In this document: positions 23,001 through 30,815 of the stretch, one piece after another
How positions within the stretch are numbered: position 1 is the first letter of the stretch
Layout of the letters: every line of letters starts with the position of its first letter
DNA from: JBDTSW01 sp963758845
Lineage (GTDB): Bacteria; Actinomycetota; Thermoleophilia; Solirubrobacterales; 70-9
Direction of reading: 5' to 3'
DNA: 64,000 bases
Assembly: GCA_963758845.1 (NCBI GenBank)
Contig: CAVWWX010000002.1
Span: 2,542,001 to 2,606,000, forward strand
Translations under genes and position numbers: made by a program
The notes under the pieces: generated by a model
The model's database searches: none
What the model was told of the DNA's origin: nothing
The model's input: the letters and a program-made list of their open reading frames with translations, nothing else

Positions 23001-23081
23001 ACCAGCCAAGCGCCGCTTCACCAACCACCCGGGGCCGCACCGCCGTCCTCTCCGACGGCGGGACGCGCTCGGCCACGCCCG

Positions 23082-23705
23082 TTGAGCGCCGCCGCGCGCC
23101 CGGTCACCCGAGCCGACGTTGCCGCGGTGGCGGACGCCGTCGCGCGCGGCTTTCACGACAACGAGGTCTGGGCGTGGGTCATCCCCGACGAGCGCCGCCG
23201 CCTGCGGTTGATGCGCCGCGCCTACCGCGCCCGCCTGCGCCACCTGTACCTGGTCCGCGGCGAGGCCTGGACCACGCCCGAGCTGGCCGGCGGCGCCTTC
23301 TGGATCCCGCCCGGCGAGCCGAAGCGCCGAGCCCGTGACAACCTGGCCGAGATCATCTCGCTCGTGCCCGGAATCGGGATCGGCGGCGCTCGCCGCGGCA
23401 CCCGAATCGACCGGCTGATGGAAAGGCGCCACCCCATCGAGCCCCACTGGTACCTGGAGGTGCTGTCGATCGCCCCCGAGCACCAGCGCCGCGGCCACGG
23501 GGCCGCCCTGCTGGCGCCGGTCCTGGCCCGCTGCGACGCCGACGCCGTGCCGGCCTTCCTGGAGACCAACCGCGAGTCCAACCTCCCCTACTACCGCCGG
23601 TTCGGGTTCGCTCTCACCGAGACGATCTCCCTCCCTGACGGCCCGCCGCTGTGGCTGATGTGGCGCGAGCCGGACAACCCGTCCACCGCACCGGCGCCAG
23701 ACTAG
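23082..23705 (+). CDS. GNAT-family acetyltransferase
   Basis: The protein has 207 residues, probable TTG start. It shows the GNAT core at about 125-185: WYLEVLSIAPEHQRRGHGAALLAPVL, with the acetyl-CoA loop QRRGHG, then FLETNRESNLPYYRRFGF. The N-terminal half (FHDNEVWAWVIPDERRR) resembles stand-alone GNATs of actinobacteria whose substrates are unknown. It lies between the cold-shock and rhodanese genes on the same strand. Confidence 0.88.
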   Translation: MSAAARPVTRADVAAVADAVARGFHDNEVWAWVIPDERRRLRLMRRAYRARLRHLYLVRGEAWTTPELAGGAFWIPPGEPKRRARDNLAEIISLVPGIGIGGARRGTRIDRLMERRHPIEPHWYLEVLSIAPEHQRRGHGAALLAPVLARCDADAVPAFLETNRESNLPYYRRFGFALTETISLPDGPPLWLMWREPDNPSTAPAPD

Positions 23706-23715
23706 TCTTGCGCGC

Positions 23716-24084
23716 GTGAGGGACCCGGCCGAGACAACCGACATCCACCTCCCGCCCCAGCGCGTGGCCGAGATGCGCGACGCCGGCGAGATCGACCTCA
23801 TCGACGTCCGGATGGACTACGAGTGGGAGGCGGGGCGCCTGGCGGGCGCCCGCCACGTGGAGGTCAACGAGCTGACCGCCAACGCGGGCTCGATCCCGAA
23901 GGACCGCCCGGTCGTCTTCTACTGCCTCAGCGGCAACCGCTCGGGGATGGCCGCGCAGGCCTTCCGCGAGGCCGGATGGGACGCCCACAACCTGGACGGC
24001 GGCATCACCGCCTGGGTCGAAGCCGGACTGGTGATCGAGCCCGAGGACGGCGAGGTCGCACAGGGCCGCCCACCCACCGCCTGA
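23716..24084 (+). CDS. single-domain rhodanese-like sulfurtransferase
   Basis: The protein has 122 residues from a GTG ten bases after the GNAT gene. It has the rhodanese pattern LIDVRMDYEWEAGRLAGARHVEVNEL, then VVFYCLSGNRSGMAAQAF, where C in CLSGNRS is the active-site cysteine, and NLDGGITAW. Such domains move sulfane sulfur; partner genes for a specific pathway are not apparent. Likely co-transcribed with the GNAT gene. Confidence 0.9.
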   Translation: MRDPAETTDIHLPPQRVAEMRDAGEIDLIDVRMDYEWEAGRLAGARHVEVNELTANAGSIPKDRPVVFYCLSGNRSGMAAQAFREAGWDAHNLDGGITAWVEAGLVIEPEDGEVAQGRPPTA

Positions 24085-24125
24085 ACCCCCTCCCGCCCCT
24101 ACGCGTAGCGCTACCCTGCCCCGCC

Positions 24126-24677
24126 GTGGAAGCCACGCCTCCCAAGCAGCCCGAGAAGCCGGCCGCCGGCGACGGACCCACGCCCGCCACGCCGGGGCCG
24201 AAGACCGCCGAACAGGAGGGAATCGCGACGCACGCGACCGAGCCCCACGAGCGGATCGACGGCCTTCGCGCCTGGCTCGCCCAACTCGACCGCAAGGTCG
24301 GGATCCGCACCTACGCCTTCGCCGCCGCCTCGGTGCTGGCCCTGGCTGCCGCCGCCGTGGCGATCGTCTTCGCGCTCCAGCTCCAGGAGGACTCGGCCAC
24401 CAAGGGCGACCTCGACGACCTGCGCTCCGAGATCGGCGCCGTGGAGGAATCGGCCTCGGAGGCCGCCGCCGACGACCTCAACACGCTCAACGACCGCCTC
24501 GACTCGCTCGAGACCGAGGTCGAGGAGCTCGGCGACGACCAGAGCACCACCCAGGACGAGCTGCAGGTCGTCCAGGACGACATCGACGACCTTCGCACCG
24601 ACATCTCCGACCTGGAGTCCTCCCAGTCCTCGGACTCCTCATCCGAGTCGGACTCCGGCGGCACCGGCGCCAACTAG
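24126..24677 (+). CDS. membrane-anchored coiled-coil protein
   Basis: The protein has 183 residues from the GTG at 24126. Residues 1-55 are Pro/Lys-rich, 60-85 form one membrane span (FAAASVLALAAAAVAIVFAL), and 90-165 are a coiled coil with heptad Leu/Val (LDDLRSEIGAVEESASE, LNDRLDSLETEVEEL, LQVVQDDIDDLRTDISDLE). The end is a Ser/Asp tail. It is probably a single-span protein with an extracytoplasmic coil; the function is unknown. Confidence 0.75.
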   Translation: MEATPPKQPEKPAAGDGPTPATPGPKTAEQEGIATHATEPHERIDGLRAWLAQLDRKVGIRTYAFAAASVLALAAAAVAIVFALQLQEDSATKGDLDDLRSEIGAVEESASEAAADDLNTLNDRLDSLETEVEELGDDQSTTQDELQVVQDDIDDLRTDISDLESSQSSDSSSESDSGGTGAN

Positions 24678-24689
24678 CGCCGGCCCCAG

Positions 24690-25631
24690 CTACGGCTTCA
24701 GCCGCGCCTTCGTCGTGACGCGCGGGCCGTGGCGCGACGAGCCCTCGGCCTCGCCTCCCAGGTCGCGCTCGAGGTCGTCGAGCGCCTCGCGTAGCACCTT
24801 GACCCGGCTGGCGATCGCGTCCGCGGTCTCGGCCGCCAGCGCCGCCTCGGCCTGAACGCCTCCCGCCTCGATCTCCTCCGCCCGCCGCTCCCGGGTGCGC
24901 TCGCGCTTTCGCTGCTGCTCGCTCTCGCGCACCTCCTCCATCGAGTTGATGATGATCGCCAGCAGGATGTTGATCACCAGGAACGAGGCCACGAGGATGT
25001 AGGAGACGAAGAAGATCCACGACTGCGGGTGGATCTCCTGCCCGGCGTCGAGGTACTGGGGCCAGTCCTCGAGCGTCAGCATCACGAACAGGCTGAGCAT
25101 CGCCTGGCCGATGTCCCCCCACTGCTCGGGGTCCTGCTCGTGGAACAGGATCCAGCCGACCATCCCGTAGACGAACATCAGCATCAGCATCAGGACGACG
25201 AGGCTGGAGATCGGAGGCAGGCTCCTCACCATCGCCCGCACGATCCCGCGCAGGTCGGGAAGGACCGTGACCAGGCGCAGCACCCGCAGCAGCCGGGCCA
25301 GACGCAGCAGGGTCGCGTTCTCGCGCAGGCCGGGCGCGAATGCGGCCGTGATCACGATGAAGTCGAAAACGTTCCAGCCATCCTTGAAGAAGTCCTGCGG
25401 CCGGCTGCCGTAGGCGAGGATCCGGATCGCCAGCTCGACCACGAAGATGCCGATGAAGATCGCGTCGAGCGTGGTCAGCAGGCCGCCAACCTCGGCCTCG
25501 ATCCCGTCGTAGGTGGCCAGCCCGAGCGTCGCCGCGTTGGCGACGATCACGGCGCTGATGAAGCTCTGGAAGCGCGAGCTCTCGGCGATTCGCTCGCAGG
25601 TTGTCGGGATCGCGCCCACTAGGCGCGGCAT
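24690..25631 (-). CDS. bacterial voltage-gated cation channel (one-repeat, NaChBac-like)
   Basis: The protein has about 313 residues from the ATG at 25631; a GTG at 25712 could add 27 residues. It has six spans: S1 (FISAVIVANAATLGLA), S2 and S3, an S4 with Arg every third residue (RLARLLRVLRLVTVLPDLR), S5, the pore helix and filter (FVMLTLEDWPQYLD), S6 (VSYILVASFLVINILLAIIINSM), and a long coiled-coil C-terminus (SEQQRKRERTRERRAEEIEA) that fits tetramer assembly. The filter reads TLEDW where NaChBac has TLESW, so ion preference may differ. It runs opposite to the coiled-coil gene and divergent from the small gene at 25769. Confidence 0.92.
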   Translation of the reverse strand: MPRLVGAIPTTCERIAESSRFQSFISAVIVANAATLGLATYDGIEAEVGGLLTTLDAIFIGIFVVELAIRILAYGSRPQDFFKDGWNVFDFIVITAAFAPGLRENATLLRLARLLRVLRLVTVLPDLRGIVRAMVRSLPPISSLVVLMLMLMFVYGMVGWILFHEQDPEQWGDIGQAMLSLFVMLTLEDWPQYLDAGQEIHPQSWIFFVSYILVASFLVINILLAIIINSMEEVRESEQQRKRERTRERRAEEIEAGGVQAEAALAAETADAIASRVKVLREALDDLERDLGGEAEGSSRHGPRVTTKARLKP

Positions 25632-25768
25632 CCTCGCATGGCCAGGCGTCGATCGAAGCCTGCCCACCGCTTGTGATGATTCACACCACTTAGCCTTGCG
25701 AGCGTCCGCCACAGGGGTTACGGTCGCCCCTAGGTTCAGTCACCGAGCACTGAGAGGAGTGCGTGCAC

Positions 25769-25915
25769 ATGCCCGAGGGCTACTGCGTGAAGGAACGTAA
25801 GAAGGTCGAGATCCAGGACCCACAGCAGGTGACCATGAAGAACGGTCGCCCCGCGATTCAGGGGACCTGCCCGGACTGCGGGACCAAGATCTTCAAGATC
25901 GGCAAGCTCACCTAG
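25769..25915 (+). CDS. DUF5679-like small protein
   Basis: The 48-residue protein reads MPEGYCVKERKKVEIQDPQQ, then MKNGRPAIQGTCPDCGTKIF, ending KIGKLT. This is the pattern of DUF5679, small proteins with two zinc-ribbon-like pairs; most have YCVKC at the start, whereas here the second Cys is Glu (YCVKE). GAGAGGAG lies upstream. It is too short for most gene finders. The function of the family is not known. Confidence 0.8.
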   Translation: MPEGYCVKERKKVEIQDPQQVTMKNGRPAIQGTCPDCGTKIFKIGKLT

Positions 25916-25922
25916 CGCGCCG

Positions 25923-26174
25923 CTACACCTCGGGCGGCCGCCGGCCCGGCGAGGTCGGCGGCACCCGGTCACGCAGCTCGGCGAGCAGTCGCGTCGCCAG
26001 TAGCTGCGGGTCCTCGCCGATGGCCGGTTGGCCGCCGGCCGGTTCGAACAGCTCCACGGCCACCCGTGGACGCCTGGGGAATCGCACGTACGCGGTCGGC
26101 CCCGCCACCGACCCCCCACCACGCGGCCCCAGCAGAAGCCTGGCGACTGGCGCGTAGACCACCGGGGGGCCCAC
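25923..26174 (-). CDS. small protein of unknown function
   Basis: The 83 codons read APVARLLLGPRGGGSVAGPT, then YVRFPRRPRVAVELFEP and LLATRLLAELRDRVPP, a plausible alternation of strand and helix. It is convergent with the DUF5679-like gene, seven bases apart. No family recognised, and the ribosome site is weak. Confidence 0.45.
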   Translation of the reverse strand: MGPPVVYAPVARLLLGPRGGGSVAGPTAYVRFPRRPRVAVELFEPAGGQPAIGEDPQLLATRLLAELRDRVPPTSPGRRPPEV

Positions 26175-26234
26175 GCTAATCGCGCTTTCGTGCGGGGGTT
26201 GAACTTCTGAGCCCGGCGCGCGGTAATACGGGTG

Positions 26235-26449
26235 ATGGGATCAAGCGCCGGAGGAGATGCCACAACCGGAGCCGGGCGTGAGGCCGGCGCCCGGTGGCTC
26301 ACCGATGCATACCGAGCCCACGGCGGCGAGCTGTTCGGCTTCGCGATGCGCGCACTTGGCGACGACGGCCTCGCCGAGGAGGCGGTGCAGGAGACCTTCG
26401 TCCGGGCCTGGCGCTCGCGTCGCCGCTTTGACCCGGCGCGAGGATCGGT
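26235..26449 (+). pseudogene. N-terminal part of an ECF sigma factor
   Basis: The frame reads WLTDAYRAHGGELFGFAMRALGDDGLAEEAVQETFVRAWRSRRRFDPARGSV, which is sigma region 2 (core-binding and -10 recognition helices). The normal continuation (SWLxxIARNxxxDxxR and region 4) is missing; after 26449 the sequence switches to the tail of an anti-sigma-like gene in another frame. The sigma factor cannot bind a -35 element, so this is a remnant. Confidence 0.65.
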
Positions 26450-26751
26450 CCGGCGCTCAGGACCAGATCCGATTCGACACCGGCGACCCCGACGTCGCCC
26501 TCACGGCGACCCTGACCCCGGCGACCTCGGGCACCGAGGTCGAGCTCTACGTCCGTGGGATTGAAGAGGGCACGAGATGCCGGGTCTGGCTGCGCGACGA
26601 CGAGGGCCGCCGCGAGCCCGCCGGCTCGTTCATCTACCGGTACGGGCACGAGGCGGACAGCGCGGCCCTGGCAGCGGCCATCGACCGGCCCTCCGTGGAG
26701 GCGATCGAGGTGCGCGCGGGCCGGAAGACCTTCGAGGCGCCGGCGGGTTAG
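26450..26751 (+). pseudogene. C-terminal part of an anti-sigma-like protein
   Basis: In the second frame the DNA codes FDTGDPDVALTATLTPATSGTEV, then GIEEGTRCRVWLRDDEGRREPAGSF, then AIEVRAGRKTFEAP. This matches the outer domain of actinobacterial anti-sigma factors of the zinc-finger/RskA type. The N-terminal zinc finger and the membrane span are missing. It lies head to tail with the sigma fragment, as in the usual sigma/anti-sigma pair. Confidence 0.6.
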
Positions 26752-26790
26752 CCCCCGGCGTAGGCAAACGCAGGCAACAGGAGGAAGCAG

Positions 26791-27207
26791 ATGAGGCTCA
26801 GATTGATTGCCACGATGGCCCTGGCGGCCGTGGTGGCGGCCCTCGCGGTGGGATGCGGCGACGACGACGAGACGACCGCCTCTTCGACGTCCACCGGCAC
26901 CGAGACGACGGCCGATGCGAGCGGTGGCGAGACCGTCGCCGTGAGCGAGACCGAGTACGCGATCGATCCCGCTGACCCGACGGTGAAGGCCGGCACCGTC
27001 ACATTCGAGGTCACGAACGACGGTGAGATCACCCACAACCTCGAGATCGAGGGGCCCAGCGGCGAGCAAGAGCTCGAGCCGGACCTTGCCCCCGGTGACA
27101 GCGGCACGCTGGAGGTCGATCTCTCAGAGCCGGGGAGCTACGAGTGGTACTGCCCGATCGGCGACCACCGCGACCAGGGCATGGAGGGCGAGATCACCGT
27201 CGAGTAA
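26791..27207 (+). CDS. cupredoxin-like lipoprotein
   Basis: The protein has 138 residues. The signal with lipobox (AALAVGC) gives a lipid-anchored protein with an acidic Thr/Ser linker. The domain (about 50-138) carries type 1 copper ligands in the expected places: His in ITHNLEIEG, Cys and His in YEWYCPIGDHRDQGM, and Met in the same loop. Such small blue-copper proteins move electrons outside the membrane. It follows a sigma/anti-sigma remnant, a common association in this group. Ribosome site GGAGGAAGC precedes the ATG. Confidence 0.92.
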   Translation: MRLRLIATMALAAVVAALAVGCGDDDETTASSTSTGTETTADASGGETVAVSETEYAIDPADPTVKAGTVTFEVTNDGEITHNLEIEGPSGEQELEPDLAPGDSGTLEVDLSEPGSYEWYCPIGDHRDQGMEGEITVE

Positions 27208-27322
27208 CGCTCAACCTCCACGAGGGCGTCATCGGTCGCGCCAGGGTACCGACGCCTGCGAGCGGTTGTGCCGATTCACCCAACCGTCCCCGCACGCGGC
27301 CGATCGGTGGAAGAATTAGCCC

Positions 27323-27739
27323 GTGGCCGCCTCGCAGCAGAAGCCGCTCGAGCTGATCCTCGCCCGCAACCTCCTGACCAGCATCTCGACGCCGGCCTTC
27401 CTGCTGGACGAGAAGTCGCACCTCGTCTTCTACAACGAGTCCGCCGGCGCGCTCCTGGGGATCTCGTTCGAGGAGACCGGCCGGATGGACCCTCAGCAGT
27501 GGACCGGCAGCTTTGGCCCCTTCGACGAGGACGGCAACCCAGTCAGCCTCGACCAGCTGGACATCACGGGCGCGCTGCGAAAGGGCCGTCCCGCGCACTC
27601 GCGCTTCTGCATCCGCTCCGTGCAGGGCGTCGAGCACGGCATCGAGGCGGCGGCCTTCCCGATCATCGCCTCGGAGCACGGCGCCTCGGGGGCGATGATC
27701 TTCTTCTGGCCGCTCGATCAGAACGGCTCGGGACCGTGA
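27323..27739 (+). CDS. PAS-domain protein
   Basis: This 138-residue protein consists of one PAS domain: ILARNLLTSISTPAFLLDEKSHLVFYNESAGALLGISFEETG, a charged middle, and the last strands HGIEAAAFPIIASEHG, MIFFWPL. There is no output domain. Its GTG start follows a leader of about 115 bases. Its TGA overlaps the GTG start of the hydrolase gene by four bases, so the two products are made together and the PAS protein may sense a signal for the enzyme. Confidence 0.85.
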   Translation: MAASQQKPLELILARNLLTSISTPAFLLDEKSHLVFYNESAGALLGISFEETGRMDPQQWTGSFGPFDEDGNPVSLDQLDITGALRKGRPAHSRFCIRSVQGVEHGIEAAAFPIIASEHGASGAMIFFWPLDQNGSGP

Positions 27740-28656
27740 AGGTCAAGGTCTGGGGGGCGAGGGGCTCGGTCCCGGCGCCGGGGCCCGAGATGAACCGCTA
27801 CGGGGGTAACACCTCGTGCGTCCAGGTCACGCTGTCGAGCGGCGAGGACCTGGTCCTGGACGCCGGCACCGGCATCCGCAACCTCGGGATGAACCTGCTC
27901 GACGACCCCAAGGTCAGCATCCTGCTGACCCACCTGCACCTGGACCACATCCAGGGCCTGATGTTCTTCCCGCCCTGCTTCCAGGCGGATTCCGAGATCA
28001 CGATCTGGGGGCCCGCGTCGCCGGAGGCCTCGCTGGAGGACCGGATCGCGCGCTATATCTCGGCGCCCCTGTCGCCCGTAGAGGTGCGCGAGCTGCCCTG
28101 CGACGTCTACTTCAAGGACACGCCCCCGAGCGAGTGGACGATCGGTTCGGCCACGATCCGGGCCGAGGCGGTCACCCATCGCGGGCCCACGCTGGGCTTC
28201 CGCATCACCGAAGGCGAGCGGTCCGTCTGCTACATCCCCGACCACGAGCCGGCGCTTGGCGCGGACCTCGAAGGGCTGGACCCCGAGTGGATCTCGGGCT
28301 TCGACCTCGCCCGCGACGCCGACCTGTTGATCCACGACTGCCAGTACACCGACGAGGAATACCCCGGGCACATCGGCTGGGGCCATTCGGCCGTCGGCGA
28401 CGCCGTCACCTTCGCGCGGCGCACCGCCGCGAAGCGGGTGCTGCTATTCCACCACGACCCGCTTCACAACGATGACTTCCTCGACCAGCTCGGCGAGAGC
28501 GCGCGCGGCCGCTTCGCGGCGGCGGGCGGCGGCGAGGGCGACGTGGAGATGGCGATGGAGGGCGGCTCGCTCGAGGTGGACCTGAAGTCCACCTCCTCAG
28601 GCACGCGACCGACCGCTCGTACAACGCCCGTCGCAGAAGTCTCGACAAGCGGATAA
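27736..28656 (+). CDS. metallo-beta-lactamase-fold hydrolase
   Basis: The protein has 306 residues from the GTG at 27736. Motifs: VKVWGARGSVPAPG at the N-terminus, HLHLDHIQGL (metal-binding HxHxDH, about residue 75), LIHDCQYTDEEYPGHIGWGHS, and VLLFHHDP near the C-terminus. This layout is that of MBL enzymes of the PhnP / cyclic-phosphodiesterase type. The C-terminal 25 residues are Ser/Thr-rich and atypical. It is coupled to the PAS gene. Confidence 0.88.
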   Translation: MKVKVWGARGSVPAPGPEMNRYGGNTSCVQVTLSSGEDLVLDAGTGIRNLGMNLLDDPKVSILLTHLHLDHIQGLMFFPPCFQADSEITIWGPASPEASLEDRIARYISAPLSPVEVRELPCDVYFKDTPPSEWTIGSATIRAEAVTHRGPTLGFRITEGERSVCYIPDHEPALGADLEGLDPEWISGFDLARDADLLIHDCQYTDEEYPGHIGWGHSAVGDAVTFARRTAAKRVLLFHHDPLHNDDFLDQLGESARGRFAAAGGGEGDVEMAMEGGSLEVDLKSTSSGTRPTARTTPVAEVSTSG

Positions 28657-28750
28657 AGACTGCCCAACCCGGCGCCCTTAGTTTCGATCCGCAATTCCTG
28701 GAACTGCGACCGCCGGTGTGATCCGCCGGTGGGCAAGGAGTGTGTATCGG

Positions 28751-30265
28751 ATGAAACGAAAGTACCTGGCGGCCGCGCCGCTGGTGGCGATCGGGGCGCT
28801 GTTGGCCGTGCCGGGACTGGCGAGTGCAGACTCGCTGGAGGCAGCCGGCAACGGCGCCCTGGCCCAGTCGGTGGCGATCAACTCGATGTGGGTGCTCATC
28901 GCCGCGTTGTTCGTGTTCTTCATGCAGGCGGGATTCGCCTTCCTGGAGATCGGGTTCTCGCGGGGCAAGAACGCCGGGACGATCATCGCCAAGATCCTCA
29001 TCAACCTGTCGATCGCTGCGCTCGCCTGGTACGCGTGCGGCTTCGCATTCGCGTTCGGCACCGGTGAGATCATCGGCGACACGGGGTTCTTCCTCCAGGG
29101 CTTCGGCGATCCGTTGACGGCGTTCCCCGTGATGGGGCTGTCGGACGCGACGATCGAATCGAAGTTCTTCTTCCAGTTCACGTTCGCGGCGGTGTCGCTG
29201 GCGATCGTGTGGGGGACCACGCTCGAGCGCATCAAGTTCGGCGTTTACATCATCTACTCGGTGATCTTCGCGGCGATCATCTACCCGATCGGCGCGCACT
29301 GGGTGTTCGGCGGTGGCTGGCTGCAGACCAACATCGGCATGCAGGACTTCGCCGGCTCGACGGCGGTCCACCTGATCGGTGCGACCGGCGGTCTCGCGGT
29401 GCTGCTCCTGCTGGGGGCGCGGCGCGGCAAGTACGGGGAGGACGGCAAGCCACGCGCGATCCCGGGGCACTCGATGCCCCTGTTCGGGCTGGGCATATTC
29501 ATCCTCTGGCTCGGTTGGTTCGGGTTCAACCCCGGCTCGACCCTGGGTGCGCTCGACGGGCGGTTCCCCGAGATCGCGCTGGTGACGAACGTCGCCTGTG
29601 CCGCCAGCGTCCTGACCGCTGCGATCACCTCGCGGCTGCTTCAGAAGACGCTGGACATCGGGATGATCGGCAACGGCGCGATCGCAGGGTTGGTCGCGAT
29701 CACCGCTCCATCGGGGTACGTGGAGCTGTGGGCCGCGCCGTTCATCGGCGGTATCGCCGGTGTCCTGGTGGTGGTGGCGATCCTCGCCATCGACAAGGTG
29801 ATCGACGATCCCGTCGGCGCGCTCTCGGCACACGGCTTGGCCGGTGTGTGGGGAACGCTCTCGTGCGGGTTCTTCACCTCGCCTCGCCTGGCGCAGTACA
29901 ACGGGTTCGGCGACCCGGAGGGCGGCCTGTTCTACTCGGGCTCGCTCCAGCAGCTGGGAGACCAGGCGCTGGGCATAGTGGTGGTGTTCTCGTTCGTCCT
30001 GCTCTCGAGCCTCGCGGTGCTGTACGCGATCAAGCTCACGTACGGTCTACGCGTGACTCCCGAGGAGGAGGACGCCGGCCTCGACATCTCCGAGCACGGG
30101 ATGTACGGCTATCCGGAGCAGTTCATCCCGAACGAGGAGTACCCGGCCGGCGGCGCCGGATGGGGCCCGGCCCCGGCGATGGCGCCAAGGGCGGCACCGG
30201 TCACCCAGATGACCGGGGACGGGCCGTCGCCCCCGATTGCCGGCGACCACCCATCGCAGGCGTAA
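28751..30265 (+). CDS. amt: ammonium transporter
   Basis: The protein has 504 residues from the ATG at 28751 (AAGGAG upstream). It begins with a signal-like segment ending ASADS, then eleven spans. Family marks are QAGFAFLEIGFSRGKNAG, DFAGSTAVHLIGATGGLAVLLLLG (with a pore His), and DPVGALSAHGLAGVWGTL (second His). The tail after about 440 is longer than usual (Pro/Gly/Ala-rich, to GDHPSQA), the side where PII proteins bind. It is the first gene of an amt-PII operon, 16 bases from the next. Confidence 0.96.
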   Translation: MKRKYLAAAPLVAIGALLAVPGLASADSLEAAGNGALAQSVAINSMWVLIAALFVFFMQAGFAFLEIGFSRGKNAGTIIAKILINLSIAALAWYACGFAFAFGTGEIIGDTGFFLQGFGDPLTAFPVMGLSDATIESKFFFQFTFAAVSLAIVWGTTLERIKFGVYIIYSVIFAAIIYPIGAHWVFGGGWLQTNIGMQDFAGSTAVHLIGATGGLAVLLLLGARRGKYGEDGKPRAIPGHSMPLFGLGIFILWLGWFGFNPGSTLGALDGRFPEIALVTNVACAASVLTAAITSRLLQKTLDIGMIGNGAIAGLVAITAPSGYVELWAAPFIGGIAGVLVVVAILAIDKVIDDPVGALSAHGLAGVWGTLSCGFFTSPRLAQYNGFGDPEGGLFYSGSLQQLGDQALGIVVVFSFVLLSSLAVLYAIKLTYGLRVTPEEEDAGLDISEHGMYGYPEQFIPNEEYPAGGAGWGPAPAMAPRAAPVTQMTGDGPSPPIAGDHPSQA

Positions 30266-30281
30266 GGAGGAGGTGAGTCAG

Positions 30282-30650
30282 ATGAAAAAGATCGAGGCAT
30301 ACATCCGCCACGAGGCGTTCGAGCCGATCCGGGCCGAGCTGCTCGACAGGGGGTTTCCCTCACTGTCGATCGGCGAGGTCAAGGGATCGGGGCGCCAGAA
30401 GGGGGTGGTCGAGCACTACCGGGGTTCGACCCTCACCGTCAACGTCCGACCGAAGCTGAAGCTGGAGGTCGTCGTTGAGGACAAGGACAAGTCCCTTGTG
30501 GTGGAGACCATCCTCAAGCACGCGCGAACCGGCGATGTCGGCGACGGGAAGATCTTCGTGATCCCCGTCGAGGAAGCGATCCGGATCCGCACGGGCGAGG
30601 AGGGCGATCTGATCCTCCAGGCCCACACCGAGGCGGAGATCGCCGCCTGA
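30282..30650 (+). CDS. glnK: PII signal protein (GlnB/GlnK family) lacking the T-loop tyrosine 51
   Basis: The protein has 122 residues from the ATG at 30282 with AAGGAGGAGG upstream. It has MKKIEAYIRHEAFEPIRAEL, the T loop GRQKGVVEHYRGSTLTVNVRPK, the B loop TGDVGDGKIFVIPV and RIRTGEEG. In GlnB and GlnK the T loop reads YRGAEY, whose Tyr-51 takes the uridylyl or adenylyl group; here the position is Leu. ATP-binding residues are kept, so it may sense ADP/ATP but not be covalently modified at this site. The operon with amt implies control of ammonium uptake. Confidence 0.92.
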   Translation: MKKIEAYIRHEAFEPIRAELLDRGFPSLSIGEVKGSGRQKGVVEHYRGSTLTVNVRPKLKLEVVVEDKDKSLVVETILKHARTGDVGDGKIFVIPVEEAIRIRTGEEGDLILQAHTEAEIAA

Positions 30651-30666
30651 GCCAAGGGTCGACGAC

Positions 30667-30694
30667 GAGGGCCGGAGCGATCGCTCCGGCCCTC
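30667..30694. terminator. terminator of the amt-PII operon
   Basis: Perfect 12-bp stem (30667-30678 with 30683-30694) and loop GATC, 16 bases after the PII stop, followed by GCGTCTTCC. Confidence 0.85.
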
Positions 30695-30815
30695 GCGTCT
30701 TCCCGCGGACGTTCGGAGCGGGAGATGCGGGACCTCCATCTATCAAGGCCTAACCGGATCATCGCCCCCACCCTGAAGCGCTAGTCCCCCGCTTCCTGGG
30801 AGGATTGGCCACGAG

